From assembly GCF_025564085.1 (NCBI RefSeq), contig NZ_JAMGZJ010000074.1:176036-240035 (forward strand): a DNA stretch of 64,000 bases, given 5' to 3'. The notes below the pieces were generated by a model that worked only from the letters and a program-made list of their open reading frames with translations, was not told the origin of the DNA and made no database searches. A program made the translations under genes and the position numbers. Origin of the DNA: Silvania confinis (GTDB lineage Bacteria; Pseudomonadota; Gammaproteobacteria; Enterobacterales; Enterobacteriaceae). Within the stretch, counting starts at the first letter, position 1, and each line of letters opens with the position of its first letter. Shown here piece after piece: positions 19,305 to 28,504 of this stretch.

Positions 19305-21889
19305 GCAGAGCCAGCGTCATGCCCAAGCCGCGCTGGCGTTACTGCCCGGTTGCCCTGGCCCTGATGGCCACGCTCTGGCCGCAGTTGAGCCTGAGTGAGA
19401 GCTACTTCAACCCGGCCTTTTTGTCGGACGGCGCGGCGAGTGTCGCGGATTTGTCGCAATTTGAGCAGGGCCACCGACAGGCACCCGGCCTTTATCGCGT
19501 CGACATCTGGCGCAATGACGAATTTATCGGCACCCTGGATGTCCCCTTCCAGACCGCGGAAGACGACCCTCCGCCATCCGCCGGTGGGCTGACGCCGTGC
19601 ATTACCCGCGCCATGCTCGAGCGAATGGGGGTGAACTTCGCGGCTTTTCCGACGCTGGCAACCCTGGCGGCAGGGCAGTGTGCCCCGCTGAAAACAGCGA
19701 TTCCGGGCAGTGAAGTGGCGTTTAATTTTGCCTCATTACGCCTGAACATCAGCCTGCCGCAGGTGGCGATGCAAAACAGCGCGCGCGGATATATCCCCCC
19801 GGAACAGTGGGATGAAGGCATTCCGGCGATGCTGCTGAACTACAGCTTCAGCGGTAACCGGGGAAGTGATGACGACAGCTACTATCTGAACCTGCAAAGT
19901 GGGCTGAACTATGGGGCATGGCGGCTGCGGAACAACGGCGCATGGCGCTATAGCAGCAGCAACGGCACGCGGCACAACGAATGGCAGAATATCGGCACCT
20001 GGGCGCAGCGCACGGTCATCCCGCTGAAAAGCGAGCTGGTGCTGGGCGACAACAACACCGGGAACGATGTGTTCGACAGCGTGGGCTTTCGCGGGGGGCG
20101 GCTGTACTCCTCGGACAGCATGTACCCCGACAGCATGCAGGGCTATGCGCCCACCGTGCGCGGCATTGCCCGCACGCCCGCCAAAGTGGTAATCCGCCAA
20201 AATGGCTATGTTGTTTATCAGGGTTACGTGCAGGCCGGAGGCTTTGCCATTACCGACCTCAACCCGACCTCATCCAGCGGTGACCTTGACGTCACGGTGG
20301 AAGAGAAAGATGGCAGCCAGCAGCGCTACGTGGTGCCGTACTCAACGGTTCCGCTCCTGCAGCGTGAAGGGCGGCTGAAATATGACCTGGTCGCCGGGGA
20401 TTACCGCAGCGGTAACAGCGATCAGAATACCCCGTTTTTCACCCAGGGAACCCTGATTGCCGGCCTGACGAATGGCTACACCCTGTACGGCGGTACGCAG
20501 CTTGCCTCACGCTACACGGCGCTCGCGCTGGGTGCCGGTAAAAATCTGGGCGACTGGGGGGCGGTCTCGCTCGATCTGACTCACGCCCGCAGCCAGCTGG
20601 CGGACGACAGCCGCCATGAAGGGCAATCCCTGCGTTTCCTGTACGCCAAATCCCTGAACCGCTTTGGCACCAACTTCCAGCTGCTGGGCTATCGCTACTC
20701 GACAAAAGGGTTTTACACCCTCGATGACGTGGCGTGGCGCGTGATGGAAGGTTATCAGTACAGCGATGAAGACGGCGACAATGACGGATTGCCGGATGTG
20801 CAGAGCTACCACAACCTGGCGTGGAATAAAAAAGGGCGCTTGCAGGTCAATATTTCCCAATCGCTGGGGGATTACGGCTCGCTGTATCTCTCCGGTAGCG
20901 AACAGACGTACTGGGGAACCCGCGACGCCAGCACCTGGTATCAACTCGGCTATGCCGGCGGTGTTAAAGGGGTGAGCTACTCTGTCTCCTGGTCGTGGAA
21001 CCAGGCGGTGGGGATCGACGGCACGGACAAAATTGTCGCCTTTAACCTGTCAGTTCCGTTCAGTTTGTTTAGCGGCCACGCTTATCGCCGCGACAGTGCG
21101 TTTGACCGCGCCTATGCCACGGCCTCGGCCAGCCGCAGCAGTGAGGGTGACAGCAGCTGGCAAACCGGCGTCAGCGGCACGCTGCTGGACGACCGAAACC
21201 TGAACTACAGCGTGACCCAGGGCCACAGCAATAATGGCGGCGTCAGCAGCGGCAGTGCCAGCGCTAACTGGCTGGCGACCTACGGAACACTGGGCGCCGG
21301 GTATAACTATTCCGGCAGTCAACACGATCTCAACTGGCAGCTGTCGGGCGGCATGGTGGGGCATGCCGATGGCGTCACCTTAAGCCAGCCGCTGGGCGAC
21401 ACCAACGTGCTGATTAAAGCGCCGGGGGCCTCCGGCGTCAGCATCGAAAACCAGACCGGGGTCAAAACAGACTGGCGGGGTTACGCGGTGATGCCGTACG
21501 CCACGGTGTATCGCTATAACCGCGTTGCGCTGAATACCAATACCATGAGCAATAACACCGACGTTGAGAACAACGTCAGCAGCGTGGTGCCCACCAAAGG
21601 CGCGCTGGTGCGTGCCAGCTTTGACACCCGCATCGGCGTGCGCGCCTTGCTGACCGCGATGCACGCCAACCAGCCGGTGCCCTTTGGTGCCGTGGTGCGC
21701 GAGGTCAACATCGGGGTCACCAGCATGGTGGGGGATGACGGACAGATATACCTGAGCGGCCTGCCGCTTGCGGGTGAACTGCTCATTCAGTGGGGCAACG
21801 GCGCGAGCGCCCAGTGTCGCGCGCCGTATACGCTGCCCGAAACGAGCCTGCAACAGGCCATCACGCTTAAGGAGATCCGCTGTGATTAA
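19301..21889 (+). CDS. fimD: Outer-membrane fimbrial usher FimD
   Basis: An 862-residue usher that docks chaperone-subunit complexes and exports the pilus. After a signal peptide (ending [13 protein letters not shown]) come the N-terminal chaperone-binding domain with a disulfide, the 24-strand barrel with plug (about 130-660), and two C-terminal domains. The final pair of cysteines is in AQCRAPY and EIRCD. The GTG start overlaps fimC, and the stop overlaps the adhesin start by 8 bases, so assembly genes are translationally coupled. Confidence 0.95.
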   Translation: MSRASVMPKPRWRYCPVALALMATLWPQLSLSESYFNPAFLSDGAASVADLSQFEQGHRQAPGLYRVDIWRNDEFIGTLDVPFQTAEDDPPPSAGGLTPCITRAMLERMGVNFAAFPTLATLAAGQCAPLKTAIPGSEVAFNFASLRLNISLPQVAMQNSARGYIPPEQWDEGIPAMLLNYSFSGNRGSDDDSYYLNLQSGLNYGAWRLRNNGAWRYSSSNGTRHNEWQNIGTWAQRTVIPLKSELVLGDNNTGNDVFDSVGFRGGRLYSSDSMYPDSMQGYAPTVRGIARTPAKVVIRQNGYVVYQGYVQAGGFAITDLNPTSSSGDLDVTVEEKDGSQQRYVVPYSTVPLLQREGRLKYDLVAGDYRSGNSDQNTPFFTQGTLIAGLTNGYTLYGGTQLASRYTALALGAGKNLGDWGAVSLDLTHARSQLADDSRHEGQSLRFLYAKSLNRFGTNFQLLGYRYSTKGFYTLDDVAWRVMEGYQYSDEDGDNDGLPDVQSYHNLAWNKKGRLQVNISQSLGDYGSLYLSGSEQTYWGTRDASTWYQLGYAGGVKGVSYSVSWSWNQAVGIDGTDKIVAFNLSVPFSLFSGHAYRRDSAFDRAYATASASRSSEGDSSWQTGVSGTLLDDRNLNYSVTQGHSNNGGVSSGSASANWLATYGTLGAGYNYSGSQHDLNWQLSGGMVGHADGVTLSQPLGDTNVLIKAPGASGVSIENQTGVKTDWRGYAVMPYATVYRYNRVALNTNTMSNNTDVENNVSSVVPTKGALVRASFDTRIGVRALLTAMHANQPVPFGAVVREVNIGVTSMVGDDGQIYLSGLPLAGELLIQWGNGASAQCRAPYTLPETSLQQAITLKEIRCD

Positions 21890-22889
21890 TACCCGATGTC
21901 TGCTGGTACCGCTGCTGGCATTGTTACCCGCCGCCCAGGCGCTGGCGACCGTATGCGCCAATGAAAATGGCGTGCCGACCGATATCTTTTACGATCTGAC
22001 GGATACGTTTAACAGCGCCAACAACCATATCGGCCAAATCGTTACCCTCAGCGAAAAATCCCAGTGGGTGGGGGTGAATGCGGTCTGCCCAACCGGCACA
22101 AAGGGGGATACCACCAAGCGTAGCTATGTGACTGATTTCCCGATAACCGCGACGATAGATAACTATAAGTACCTGCGACTGAATGATTATCTCGATGGCG
22201 CGATGAAAATCACCGACAGCTATTCGGGCGTTTTTTATCCCCCGGCAAACTATATCCAGATGGGACATCATGACAATGTGGCAAAACATAAACCCTTTCC
22301 GGTGAACGACTCTCATCTGATCTTTCGGCTGAAAGTGACAAAGCGGTTTATCAATATGGTGGTCATCCCGCGCGCGATAATGTTCCGCGTGTATGTCACG
22401 ACCACCTCCGCCGATCCGCTGGTGACGCCGGTCTATACCATCTCCTACAGCGGCACCGTGCAGGTGCCCCAGAGTTGCGCGATCAACGCCGGGCAGATCG
22501 TGGAATTCGATTTTGGAGATATGGGGGCCTCGCTGTTCAGCAAGGCCGGGGCCGGAAACCGGCCGGAAGGGGTGACCGCGCAGAGCAAAACCCTCGCCAT
22601 CAAATGCACCAACGTTGAAGCCAACGCCTACCTGACAATGCGTATCGAGGCGGAAAAAGCGTCCGGCAGCGCGATGGTATCCGATAACCCGGACGTGGGA
22701 TTCGTGGTGGCGACCGCATCCGGCACGCCGCTCACGCCCAATAATCTCGGCAGCCTGATCCCGTACAGACTTGATGATGACGGCTCAGCGCAGGTGGGGA
22801 TCATGGCGTGGCCGGTCAGTATTACCGGCAATAAACCCGCAGAAGGGCGGTTTACCTCACGCGGCTATTTGCGCGTGGATTATCAGTAA
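21882..22889 (+). CDS. fimH: Fimbrial tip adhesin FimH-like
   Basis: A 335-residue two-domain adhesin. The GTG start at 21882 has AAGGAG 7 bases upstream and yields a signal peptide ending AQALA-TVC. Residues to about 180 form the putative lectin domain. Residues from about 185 form the pilin domain ([28 protein letters not shown], ending RVDYQ), which links the adhesin to the pilus tip. The lectin domain differs from E. coli FimH by eye and is nearer the Salmonella/SfmH type, so receptor specificity is open. Confidence 0.88.
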   Translation: MINTRCLLVPLLALLPAAQALATVCANENGVPTDIFYDLTDTFNSANNHIGQIVTLSEKSQWVGVNAVCPTGTKGDTTKRSYVTDFPITATIDNYKYLRLNDYLDGAMKITDSYSGVFYPPANYIQMGHHDNVAKHKPFPVNDSHLIFRLKVTKRFINMVVIPRAIMFRVYVTTTSADPLVTPVYTISYSGTVQVPQSCAINAGQIVEFDFGDMGASLFSKAGAGNRPEGVTAQSKTLAIKCTNVEANAYLTMRIEAEKASGSAMVSDNPDVGFVVATASGTPLTPNNLGSLIPYRLDDDGSAQVGIMAWPVSITGNKPAEGRFTSRGYLRVDYQ

Positions 22890-22899
22890 GGAGGGCGAA

Positions 22900-23421
22900 A
22901 TGCGTAAAGGGATCGCAGCGGCACTGACCGCCGTTGCGCTGTGGCAGCCACTGAGCCAGGCGGATACGCCTCTCGGGCAGATTAATATTCAGCTCTACGG
23001 CAACATTGTTGATTTTACCTGCGTGGCAGAAGGCAGCGACAGCAGCAAAGCGGTGCCTTTAGGCACCTGGCCTACCAAACAGGTAGCGACAAGCGGCAGC
23101 CGGACGCAGGCGATACCTTTTAGCCTGAAGCTTACGGGCTGCCCACCGGGGTCGGCGTCAATCACCTTTTCTGGCGACGCAGATACCACCGATAGTCAGC
23201 TTCTGGCTCTGAACGATGTCAGCCAGGCCCGCAATGTGGCGGTAGAAATTCTCGACAGGGACAAAACACGCCTGCCGCTTCAGCAGGCCAGCCGCGAGGT
23301 CAACGTCGATGCAGAAGGAAATGCGGAGCTGGCGTTTTATGCCAACTATATTGCCACCGCTAACAATCCGCAGCCGGGACGTGCCGATGCAGATGCCACC
23401 TTTATGATTAACTATAATTGA
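22900..23421 (+). CDS. fimF: Minor fimbrial subunit FimF
   Basis: A 173-residue minor pilin; the start at 22900 follows GGAGGGCGAA. It has a signal peptide (ending SQA-DTP), a pilin domain with cysteine pair (DFTCVAE, TGCPPG), and a C-terminal DATFMINYN with the penultimate tyrosine. It probably connects the FimH tip to the FimA rod and is the last gene of the operon. Confidence 0.9.
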   Translation: MRKGIAAALTAVALWQPLSQADTPLGQINIQLYGNIVDFTCVAEGSDSSKAVPLGTWPTKQVATSGSRTQAIPFSLKLTGCPPGSASITFSGDADTTDSQLLALNDVSQARNVAVEILDRDKTRLPLQQASREVNVDAEGNAELAFYANYIATANNPQPGRADADATFMINYN

Positions 23422-23431
23422 GCGGGTGAGG

Positions 23432-23467
23432 CTCCCTGAAACGTCATAATGTGACAGGGAGGTTTTT
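23432..23467. terminator. Terminator between fimF and fimZ
   Basis: Arms CTCCCTG / CAGGGAG with a 16-base loop are followed on the plus strand by GTTTTT. It sits between convergent fimF and fimZ. Confidence 0.75.
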
Positions 23468-23470
23468 CAG

Positions 23471-24103
23471 TCAGAGCAGTTCATGATCTTTGGCATAATC
23501 AATGAGCTCAACGATGGTCTGAACGCCTAATTTCGTATAGATATTTGATTTGTGGGCGCTAATGGTTTTATTACTCAGCAGCAGCTGCCCGGCAATTTCT
23601 TTATTTGATAAGCCATTAGCCAGATATCGCAACACTGTGACCTCCCGATTAGACAGCGGCATATCCATCAACATTCCTTTTCGCATATTTAAATGGCTTA
23701 TAAAATTCAGCGTATCGGACGGGAAAAATGAATATCCGCCCAGCAACATTTCGACAGCATTATAGATATCGCCCAGATCTTTTCGCTTACTGACAAAACC
23801 ATTCGCACCGGCGCGCATCGCTCGCCCGGCATAGAAAGACTCTGATTTCGACGATAAGAACAGTACCTTTATCTTATCGTTTAATTGTTTGATTCTCTTA
23901 AGTAAAGTGAATCCATCCGTCCCCGGAAGTTCGATATCCAGGATCACCATATCGACCGGGTGGTTGCGGATGTAATCGAGGGTTTCATGGCAGTCTCCCG
24001 ATTTAAGCGTGATCTCAATGTTTTTATTGGTCTGTAGCAGGACTTCTATCGACATTCTGACGATAGGGTGTTCGTCCATAATGATTACGGATGCCGGTTT
24101 CAT
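23471..24103 (-). CDS. fimZ: Fimbrial response regulator FimZ
   Basis: A 210-residue NarL/FixJ-type regulator that activates fimA in Salmonella. The receiver domain has phospho-acceptor Asp56 (VILDIELPGTDGF). The C-terminal LuxR-type helix-turn-helix is at about 145-205 (LSNREVTVLRYLANGLSNKE). It is transcribed toward the fim operon end, as in Salmonella and E. coli. No partner kinase is encoded nearby. Confidence 0.95.
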   Translation of the reverse strand: MKPASVIIMDEHPIVRMSIEVLLQTNKNIEITLKSGDCHETLDYIRNHPVDMVILDIELPGTDGFTLLKRIKQLNDKIKVLFLSSKSESFYAGRAMRAGANGFVSKRKDLGDIYNAVEMLLGGYSFFPSDTLNFISHLNMRKGMLMDMPLSNREVTVLRYLANGLSNKEIAGQLLLSNKTISAHKSNIYTKLGVQTIVELIDYAKDHELL

Positions 24104-24897
24104 TTTTATGCCTCAGATTGTTAAAGCGCTGATAATCCGGAAGGATAATTCTTTTGGTCCTTATAGGAGGGAATTCCCTGGAAAGAGCGAAAGCATCCTT
24201 GTTAACGTAATGGCGAAAATATTGCCGCAGCGCGGTGACTAAATAGGGATTTACTGTCAATTAAAATGGTGTTTCTTATTCACGACTGGAATAGCGCTTA
24301 TTATACCTTGTAACTGTTCTGCGAAAAGCCTGCAAACTGCCAGGCGCATCTTGCTCAATATGATGTTCTACAGAGTGAAAGCGAATATTTTAAAAACGGT
24401 CTAAACATCCATTAATTTTCATCTGGGCGAACTATCCTGGTTTTGTAACAACAAAAAATAACACAACTCTCTAATTGTTAAGGTTGTGTGATAATTAATT
24501 TCAAAGTTTATCCACTCAGAAAACCTCGTTATAGCCGGTAAAAAGCCGTACCATCCGCATGAATCCCCTACTTGAAAGCCCTGTGCACCAATAAGACTAA
24601 TCTCACTCTCTGCCAGCAGGATCTGCTGCGGGCCACTCCGCCCCTCACGATGTGAAATGCCGAAGTCATTTGTTTTTACATCACTATCATAAAATTAACC
24701 GAATCAACCAAACCTTAACGACTGGATAAAAATGTTGCACTGTCCCCGTCAGCCAGGATTTAACGTTATCGGAAAGGGTAAATTAGGAATAGTTGCTCAT
24801 GTGAATGAGCTGTTAAATAAACGCATAAAACTAACATTGGCGCGTAAGCTATTTCCTAAAATTCCTTAAGAATAAGGGGTTTAACAGCCCGTTTTTT
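24104..24897. other. AT-rich 794-base intergenic region between fimZ and fimY-like
   Basis: No convincing gene was found. The GC content is visibly lower than in flanking genes. The one short frame of note is 24732-24869 on the plus strand (45 codons, basic C-terminal half), preceded only by GGATAAAA. The fimZ promoter and leader should lie at the left end. The rest may hold regulatory sites. Confidence 0.4.
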
Positions 24898-25608
24898 TCA
24901 ATAATCGGAAAGCCGGTTCAATAAATGCAGCAGCGCCTGGCGATGATGTAAACCGAGTTTGTCGACGATGCGCCCCACGCGATACACGACACAGCTGTAG
25001 GGGCGATCGCGCAGCCTGGCAATGTTGCGCAGTGACTCCCCGGACAGGACAAGCCGCAGAATGGCCCATTCTTCGCGCGTAAACCACTCCCTGCCAGCGG
25101 CGACGGGATGCGAATTGTGGGAAAGCATCTGCTGAAGTAGGGCGGCGGAAGACTGGCGTTCAATCACATTAAACGGCCCGGCGGCTTTACAAAAAAGCCG
25201 CAGATCATAGTCATCGGCCCGGATCAGCACATTAACCGGCGTGTAAGGGGGATACAGCCTCTGCCTGCGCAGGCTGTCGAGCGTTTCCGTCAGGGATTGC
25301 GACTGGCACGCCATATCCACCACCAGTCTGGCAGAGGGCCACTGCTGTACAGCACTCAGCGCAGGCGCCAGGGTATCGAAATGACTGCAGTGGTTTAGAG
25401 GGGAGGGGCTGGCCTGGAGTCCGATACGCAGATAATGATCGCCGGTGACCAGCACTATCCAGGGGGCGTCTGTTTTTCGGTGCTGATTAATGGACTGGCT
25501 AAGGTAAACAAGGCGGTCAAAAAAGGGCGCATTAAAATGAGTTTGCGCAAAACCTATCGAATCACTTCCTGTTCGACGCCGTCGGTAGCGGCGTACACTG
25601 ATGCGCAT
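24898..25608 (-). CDS. fimY: FimY/FimW-like fimbrial regulator with LuxR-type HTH
   Basis: A 236-residue protein. The first 150 residues have no motif I can name. The C-terminal part (about 165-230) is a LuxR-type DNA-binding domain (FTREEWAILRLVLSGESLRNIARL, quoted from its core, then KLGLHHRQALLHLL). The position between fimZ and argU and the length (Salmonella FimY is about 240 residues) indicate a FimY equivalent, which acts with FimZ to turn on fimA. FimW is the alternative. The start ATG follows GAGGG. Confidence 0.7.
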   Translation of the reverse strand: MRISVRRYRRRRTGSDSIGFAQTHFNAPFFDRLVYLSQSINQHRKTDAPWIVLVTGDHYLRIGLQASPSPLNHCSHFDTLAPALSAVQQWPSARLVVDMACQSQSLTETLDSLRRQRLYPPYTPVNVLIRADDYDLRLFCKAAGPFNVIERQSSAALLQQMLSHNSHPVAAGREWFTREEWAILRLVLSGESLRNIARLRDRPYSCVVYRVGRIVDKLGLHHRQALLHLLNRLSDY

Positions 25609-25885
25609 ATCATCCCTCTGCTGTTATGTTCCGGCTTACGGGCACCGGGCTACCGCAGGGTAGTGTGCGGGCAAACAGCAGGTGAAAATAGCAGGTGCGA
25701 CTTAAAATGGGCTAAGGCATTTCGTAGTTATACGAGGCGAGTAATGACCAAAAAACAGGCGGCTTGATTGCGGAGCAACAGGCAAGCGGTGATAAGAGAG
25801 GCATTCGAACCGAAAGGCATTGACTCACCAGACATTGACCGTATAATTCGCAGCGTTTCACCCCTCGCAGTACACGCATCTCAAT

Positions 25886-25962
25886 GCGCCCTTAGCTCAG
25901 TTGGATAGAGCAACGGCCTTCTAAGCCGTAGGTCGTAGGTTCGAATCCTACAGGGCGTACCA
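25886..25962 (+). tRNA. argU: tRNA-Arg (anticodon UCU), argU
   Basis: A 77-nucleotide tRNA with acceptor arms GCGCCCT / AGGGCGT (closing G-U pair), D-arm AGCTCAGTTGGATAGAGCA, anticodon loop CTTCTAA giving anticodon UCU (reads AGA), T-arm with GGTTCGAATCC, and encoded CCA. It closes the fim cluster as in Salmonella. It is also the integration site of DLP12-type prophages in E. coli. Confidence 0.97.
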
Positions 25963-26136
25963 TTCAAATTCAGCTAGTTACCCAAATATACAGCGCAAAA
26001 ATCACTCTTGCGGGAACCGCATCGTCCAAAAAATTAAAATCGCCATGGTGCAGTGAGACGCCTACAGCGTCTGTATAATGAGCGGGATCTGTTCGGGCAG
26101 GACAGAATAGCGGTGGACCCGTACCCAGAGGAAATG

Positions 26137-27066
26137 ATGTCTGTTATTGCGCAATACCATATCGAGCAGCAGAGCGTCAGCACGCAGCCTGAGGCAACCC
26201 TGATCGCCCGCATGCCATCGGCGGGCGCGACCCAGACCAGCGTTCCCGCCTCTTTGTCGCAGATGAACAACAGCTTACAACCGATGATGACTCAGCCTGC
26301 GGCCAGCGCCCCGCATACCGCCGACACCCGTCCGGTATCGCCAGAAGCGACCCCCGCCACGCTCGATAAGTTGGATCAATTCGCCCGGTCGCAGGGCTGG
26401 AGTGAGCAGCAGATTGCTCTGATGGAACAGCCGTCCCGGCGCAAGAACGGCGGCACCAGCCAGCCCTGGTCGGCTCAGGGCGGCCCACTGGCGAGCCGCG
26501 AATGGGCATTTGCCGCGCTGAACACAAACTGGCTGCCGACTTCCCCGCAGCAGTCAGGCGGTATTCGCGGCATTCGCAATAACAACCCTGGCAACCTGGA
26601 GGCCAGCTGGGCTTTTAGCTGGCTGGGGCAGAATGGCACTGACGGACGTTTTGCCACCTTCACCTCGCCAGAACACGGGATCCGTGCCCTGGGGATGAAT
26701 CTGCTTTCATATCAACGGCGTGGGCTGGACACCATCAGTAAAATCATCACCCGTTGGGCACCGCCGCAGGATAATAACAATACCCCCGCTTATATCCAGA
26801 AGGTCAGCAGCGCGTTAGGCGTGACGCCCGATACCCGACTGGACGTGGCTTCACCCTCTGTATTGAGCGCGCTGAGCAAAGCGATTATCCATCAGGAAAA
26901 CGGGACGATTCCTTTTTCTGAAGAGGTGATTCACAACGGGGTGTTTTCGGCGCTGGGTCTGACGGATCTGTCCGGGAGTCAGCGGCCGGTATTAACCCTC
27001 CCCCCGGTTTCGGATGACGCTACCCAGGGCATAGTACCGACGCGACAGGAACATCGGCAAAAATAG
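26137..27066 (+). CDS. Phage structural/lysozyme-like protein (remnant beside argU)
   Basis: About 309 residues from the ATG at 26137, which follows AGAGG by 5 bases; a GTG at 26053 opens the frame earlier without a ribosome site. The N-terminal half is Pro/Ser/Thr/Gln-rich and low-complexity. From about 145 comes a domain with GGIRGIRNNNPGNLE and FATFTSPEHGIRALGMNLLSYQRRG, the hallmark of phage virion proteins resembling PRD1 P5 or muralytic tail proteins. No signal peptide, integrase or other phage gene is adjacent. Its location next to argU suggests it is left from an integrated element. Function is not known. Confidence 0.65.
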   Translation: MSVIAQYHIEQQSVSTQPEATLIARMPSAGATQTSVPASLSQMNNSLQPMMTQPAASAPHTADTRPVSPEATPATLDKLDQFARSQGWSEQQIALMEQPSRRKNGGTSQPWSAQGGPLASREWAFAALNTNWLPTSPQQSGGIRGIRNNNPGNLEASWAFSWLGQNGTDGRFATFTSPEHGIRALGMNLLSYQRRGLDTISKIITRWAPPQDNNNTPAYIQKVSSALGVTPDTRLDVASPSVLSALSKAIIHQENGTIPFSEEVIHNGVFSALGLTDLSGSQRPVLTLPPVSDDATQGIVPTRQEHRQK

Positions 27067-27334
27067 AGTCGGCTGATTTAACACAAATATACACAGTGAG
27101 ATAATAAGCCAGCGAATATTATCGCCTGTGCCTGATATAAGAGATATTAAATTGTCAGGGTCTGGATTGGTTTTTTTAACACTGTGTCCACAGCACATGA
27201 TATATAACAATTTGATATATAATAAATCAGCCCCGGACGTGGATTTTTTTAACCTTTGTGATCATGCTAAATACACCTTGCTCACCGGAGTGAGGCAATT
27301 GTAGCTCGCCTGTTTTTTTACAAGGAGTCAGGTT

Positions 27335-27610
27335 ATGAAAAAGACGATCGCCATTCTGCTGGGAACTGCTGTGCTGTTTACCTCTAACGTCTTCGCTGCT
27401 GAACTGCTTTCCCGCGAGGACTTTAAAAAAGTCGAAACGCAGTATGACAAAATCGGGACGGTATCGACCTCGAATCAAGTGGCGGCATCGGATGCGAAGA
27501 AAGAGCTGATTGAAAAAGCCGATCAAAAAGGCGCTGACGTGCTGGTGCTGACCTCAGGCCATACCGATAAGAAAATTCACGGTACTGCTGATATCTACAA
27601 GAAGAAATAA
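27335..27610 (+). CDS. yahO: Periplasmic YahO (DUF1471/YdgH-BhsA-McbA family)
   Basis: A 91-residue secreted protein nearly identical in plan to E. coli YahO. It has a signal peptide ([21 protein letters not shown]), then a single compact domain with [30 protein letters not shown] and [12 protein letters not shown]. The family is associated with stress and biofilm, but the role of YahO is not defined. AAGGAG precedes the start. It stands alone and ends in a strong bidirectional hairpin. Confidence 0.92.
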   Translation: MKKTIAILLGTAVLFTSNVFAAELLSREDFKKVETQYDKIGTVSTSNQVAASDAKKELIEKADQKGADVLVLTSGHTDKKIHGTADIYKKK

Positions 27611-27616
27611 TTCTGT

Positions 27617-27639
27617 TGCCACCCCTTTGCGGGGTGGCA
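27617..27639. terminator. Bidirectional terminator between yahO and the EAL gene
   Basis: A 9-bp stem, TGCCACCCC / GGGGTGGCA, with a 5-base loop lies in the 34-base gap between two convergent genes. Confidence 0.75.
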
Positions 27640-27644
27640 CCTGT

Positions 27645-28484
27645 TTAGCGTGTCGCGACCTGATAAATCAACTCACTGGCCGATAGCGGTTTGCTGAAAT
27701 AAAATCCCTGCAGATAATCAATTCGTTTGCTGCGCAGATAGTTGGCCTGCGCTTCGGTTTCGACCCCTTCGGCAATAATTTTCAGACGCATGTTTTTCGC
27801 CAGATCAATCAGGCTGTCCACCAGCCGCGTATCGTCACTCACGCCTATCTGACTGACAAACTGCTTATCAATTTTAATAAATTCCGGGTTGAGGGCGGAA
27901 ATATAGGCCAGGTTCGAATAGCCGGTGCCAAAGTCATCCAGCGCCAGCGAGATATCGGCCCGGCGCAGGGCGGCAAACCACTCATTGAGCTGCGGAGTAA
28001 AGTGCAGCGGGTGCCGCTCGGTGATCTCTACCACCACGTGACTCTGGTTGGCCTTAAGCTTGCGCACCATCTCGCGGGTATCGCATTCAAAGCGCGGATC
28101 GAGGCAGTTCTGGGCACTAATGTTGATACAGATATAGGTCCCGTGCGGGAAGCGGTGGATCTGATGCTGCAGATCCGTCACCACCTGCTCCATCAGCAGG
28201 TGGGTCAGAGGCACGATCAGATGGTGCTTTTCCGCCAGCGGAATAAAGACATCCGGCGAGACATAGCCGTAAAGCGGGTGACGCCAGCGGGCCAGCACCT
28301 CGATCCCGGCTATCTGCCCACTGCGGGCATCAATAAAGGGCTGGTAAAAAGGGGCGATCTGCCGCTGGGCAATCGCCGTACGCAGCGTATTGATCGGGGA
28401 GTGCAAGCGTCGGGAAAAACAGCGTGCTAACCCCGCGTTGATCCCCGAAAGCATCGTGTTCAGGTTTTTATATGACCGTTTCAT
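27645..28484 (-). CDS. EAL-domain cyclic-di-GMP phosphodiesterase
   Basis: About 279 residues from the ATG at 28484, which has GAGGG 7 bases upstream; an ATG at 28505 overlapping the chemoreceptor stop is an alternative. It is a stand-alone EAL domain (about 35-275) with an N-terminal tail of about 35 residues. All catalytic positions look intact: GIEVLARW for EAL, CINISAQN, VVEITER, the LDDFGTGYSNL metal loop, IKIDKQF, AEGVETE and LQGFYFSKPL. It should hydrolyse c-di-GMP in the cytoplasm and so favour motility over biofilm. It is co-transcribed with the upstream chemoreceptor gene. Confidence 0.9.
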   Translation of the reverse strand: MKRSYKNLNTMLSGINAGLARCFSRRLHSPINTLRTAIAQRQIAPFYQPFIDARSGQIAGIEVLARWRHPLYGYVSPDVFIPLAEKHHLIVPLTHLLMEQVVTDLQHQIHRFPHGTYICINISAQNCLDPRFECDTREMVRKLKANQSHVVVEITERHPLHFTPQLNEWFAALRRADISLALDDFGTGYSNLAYISALNPEFIKIDKQFVSQIGVSDDTRLVDSLIDLAKNMRLKIIAEGVETEAQANYLRSKRIDYLQGFYFSKPLSASELIYQVATR

Positions 28485-28504
28485 CCCGCTACCCTCTGTG
28501 GACA

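Noticed and set aside
24024..24260. 78-codon minus-strand frame at the fimZ start
   Set aside because: It overlaps the fimZ N-terminus in another frame and lacks initiation signals.
25886..27334. Second copy of the argU 3' end (prophage attachment repeat)
   Set aside because: I searched by eye for GGTTCGAATCC and the following bases downstream and found none in this stretch.
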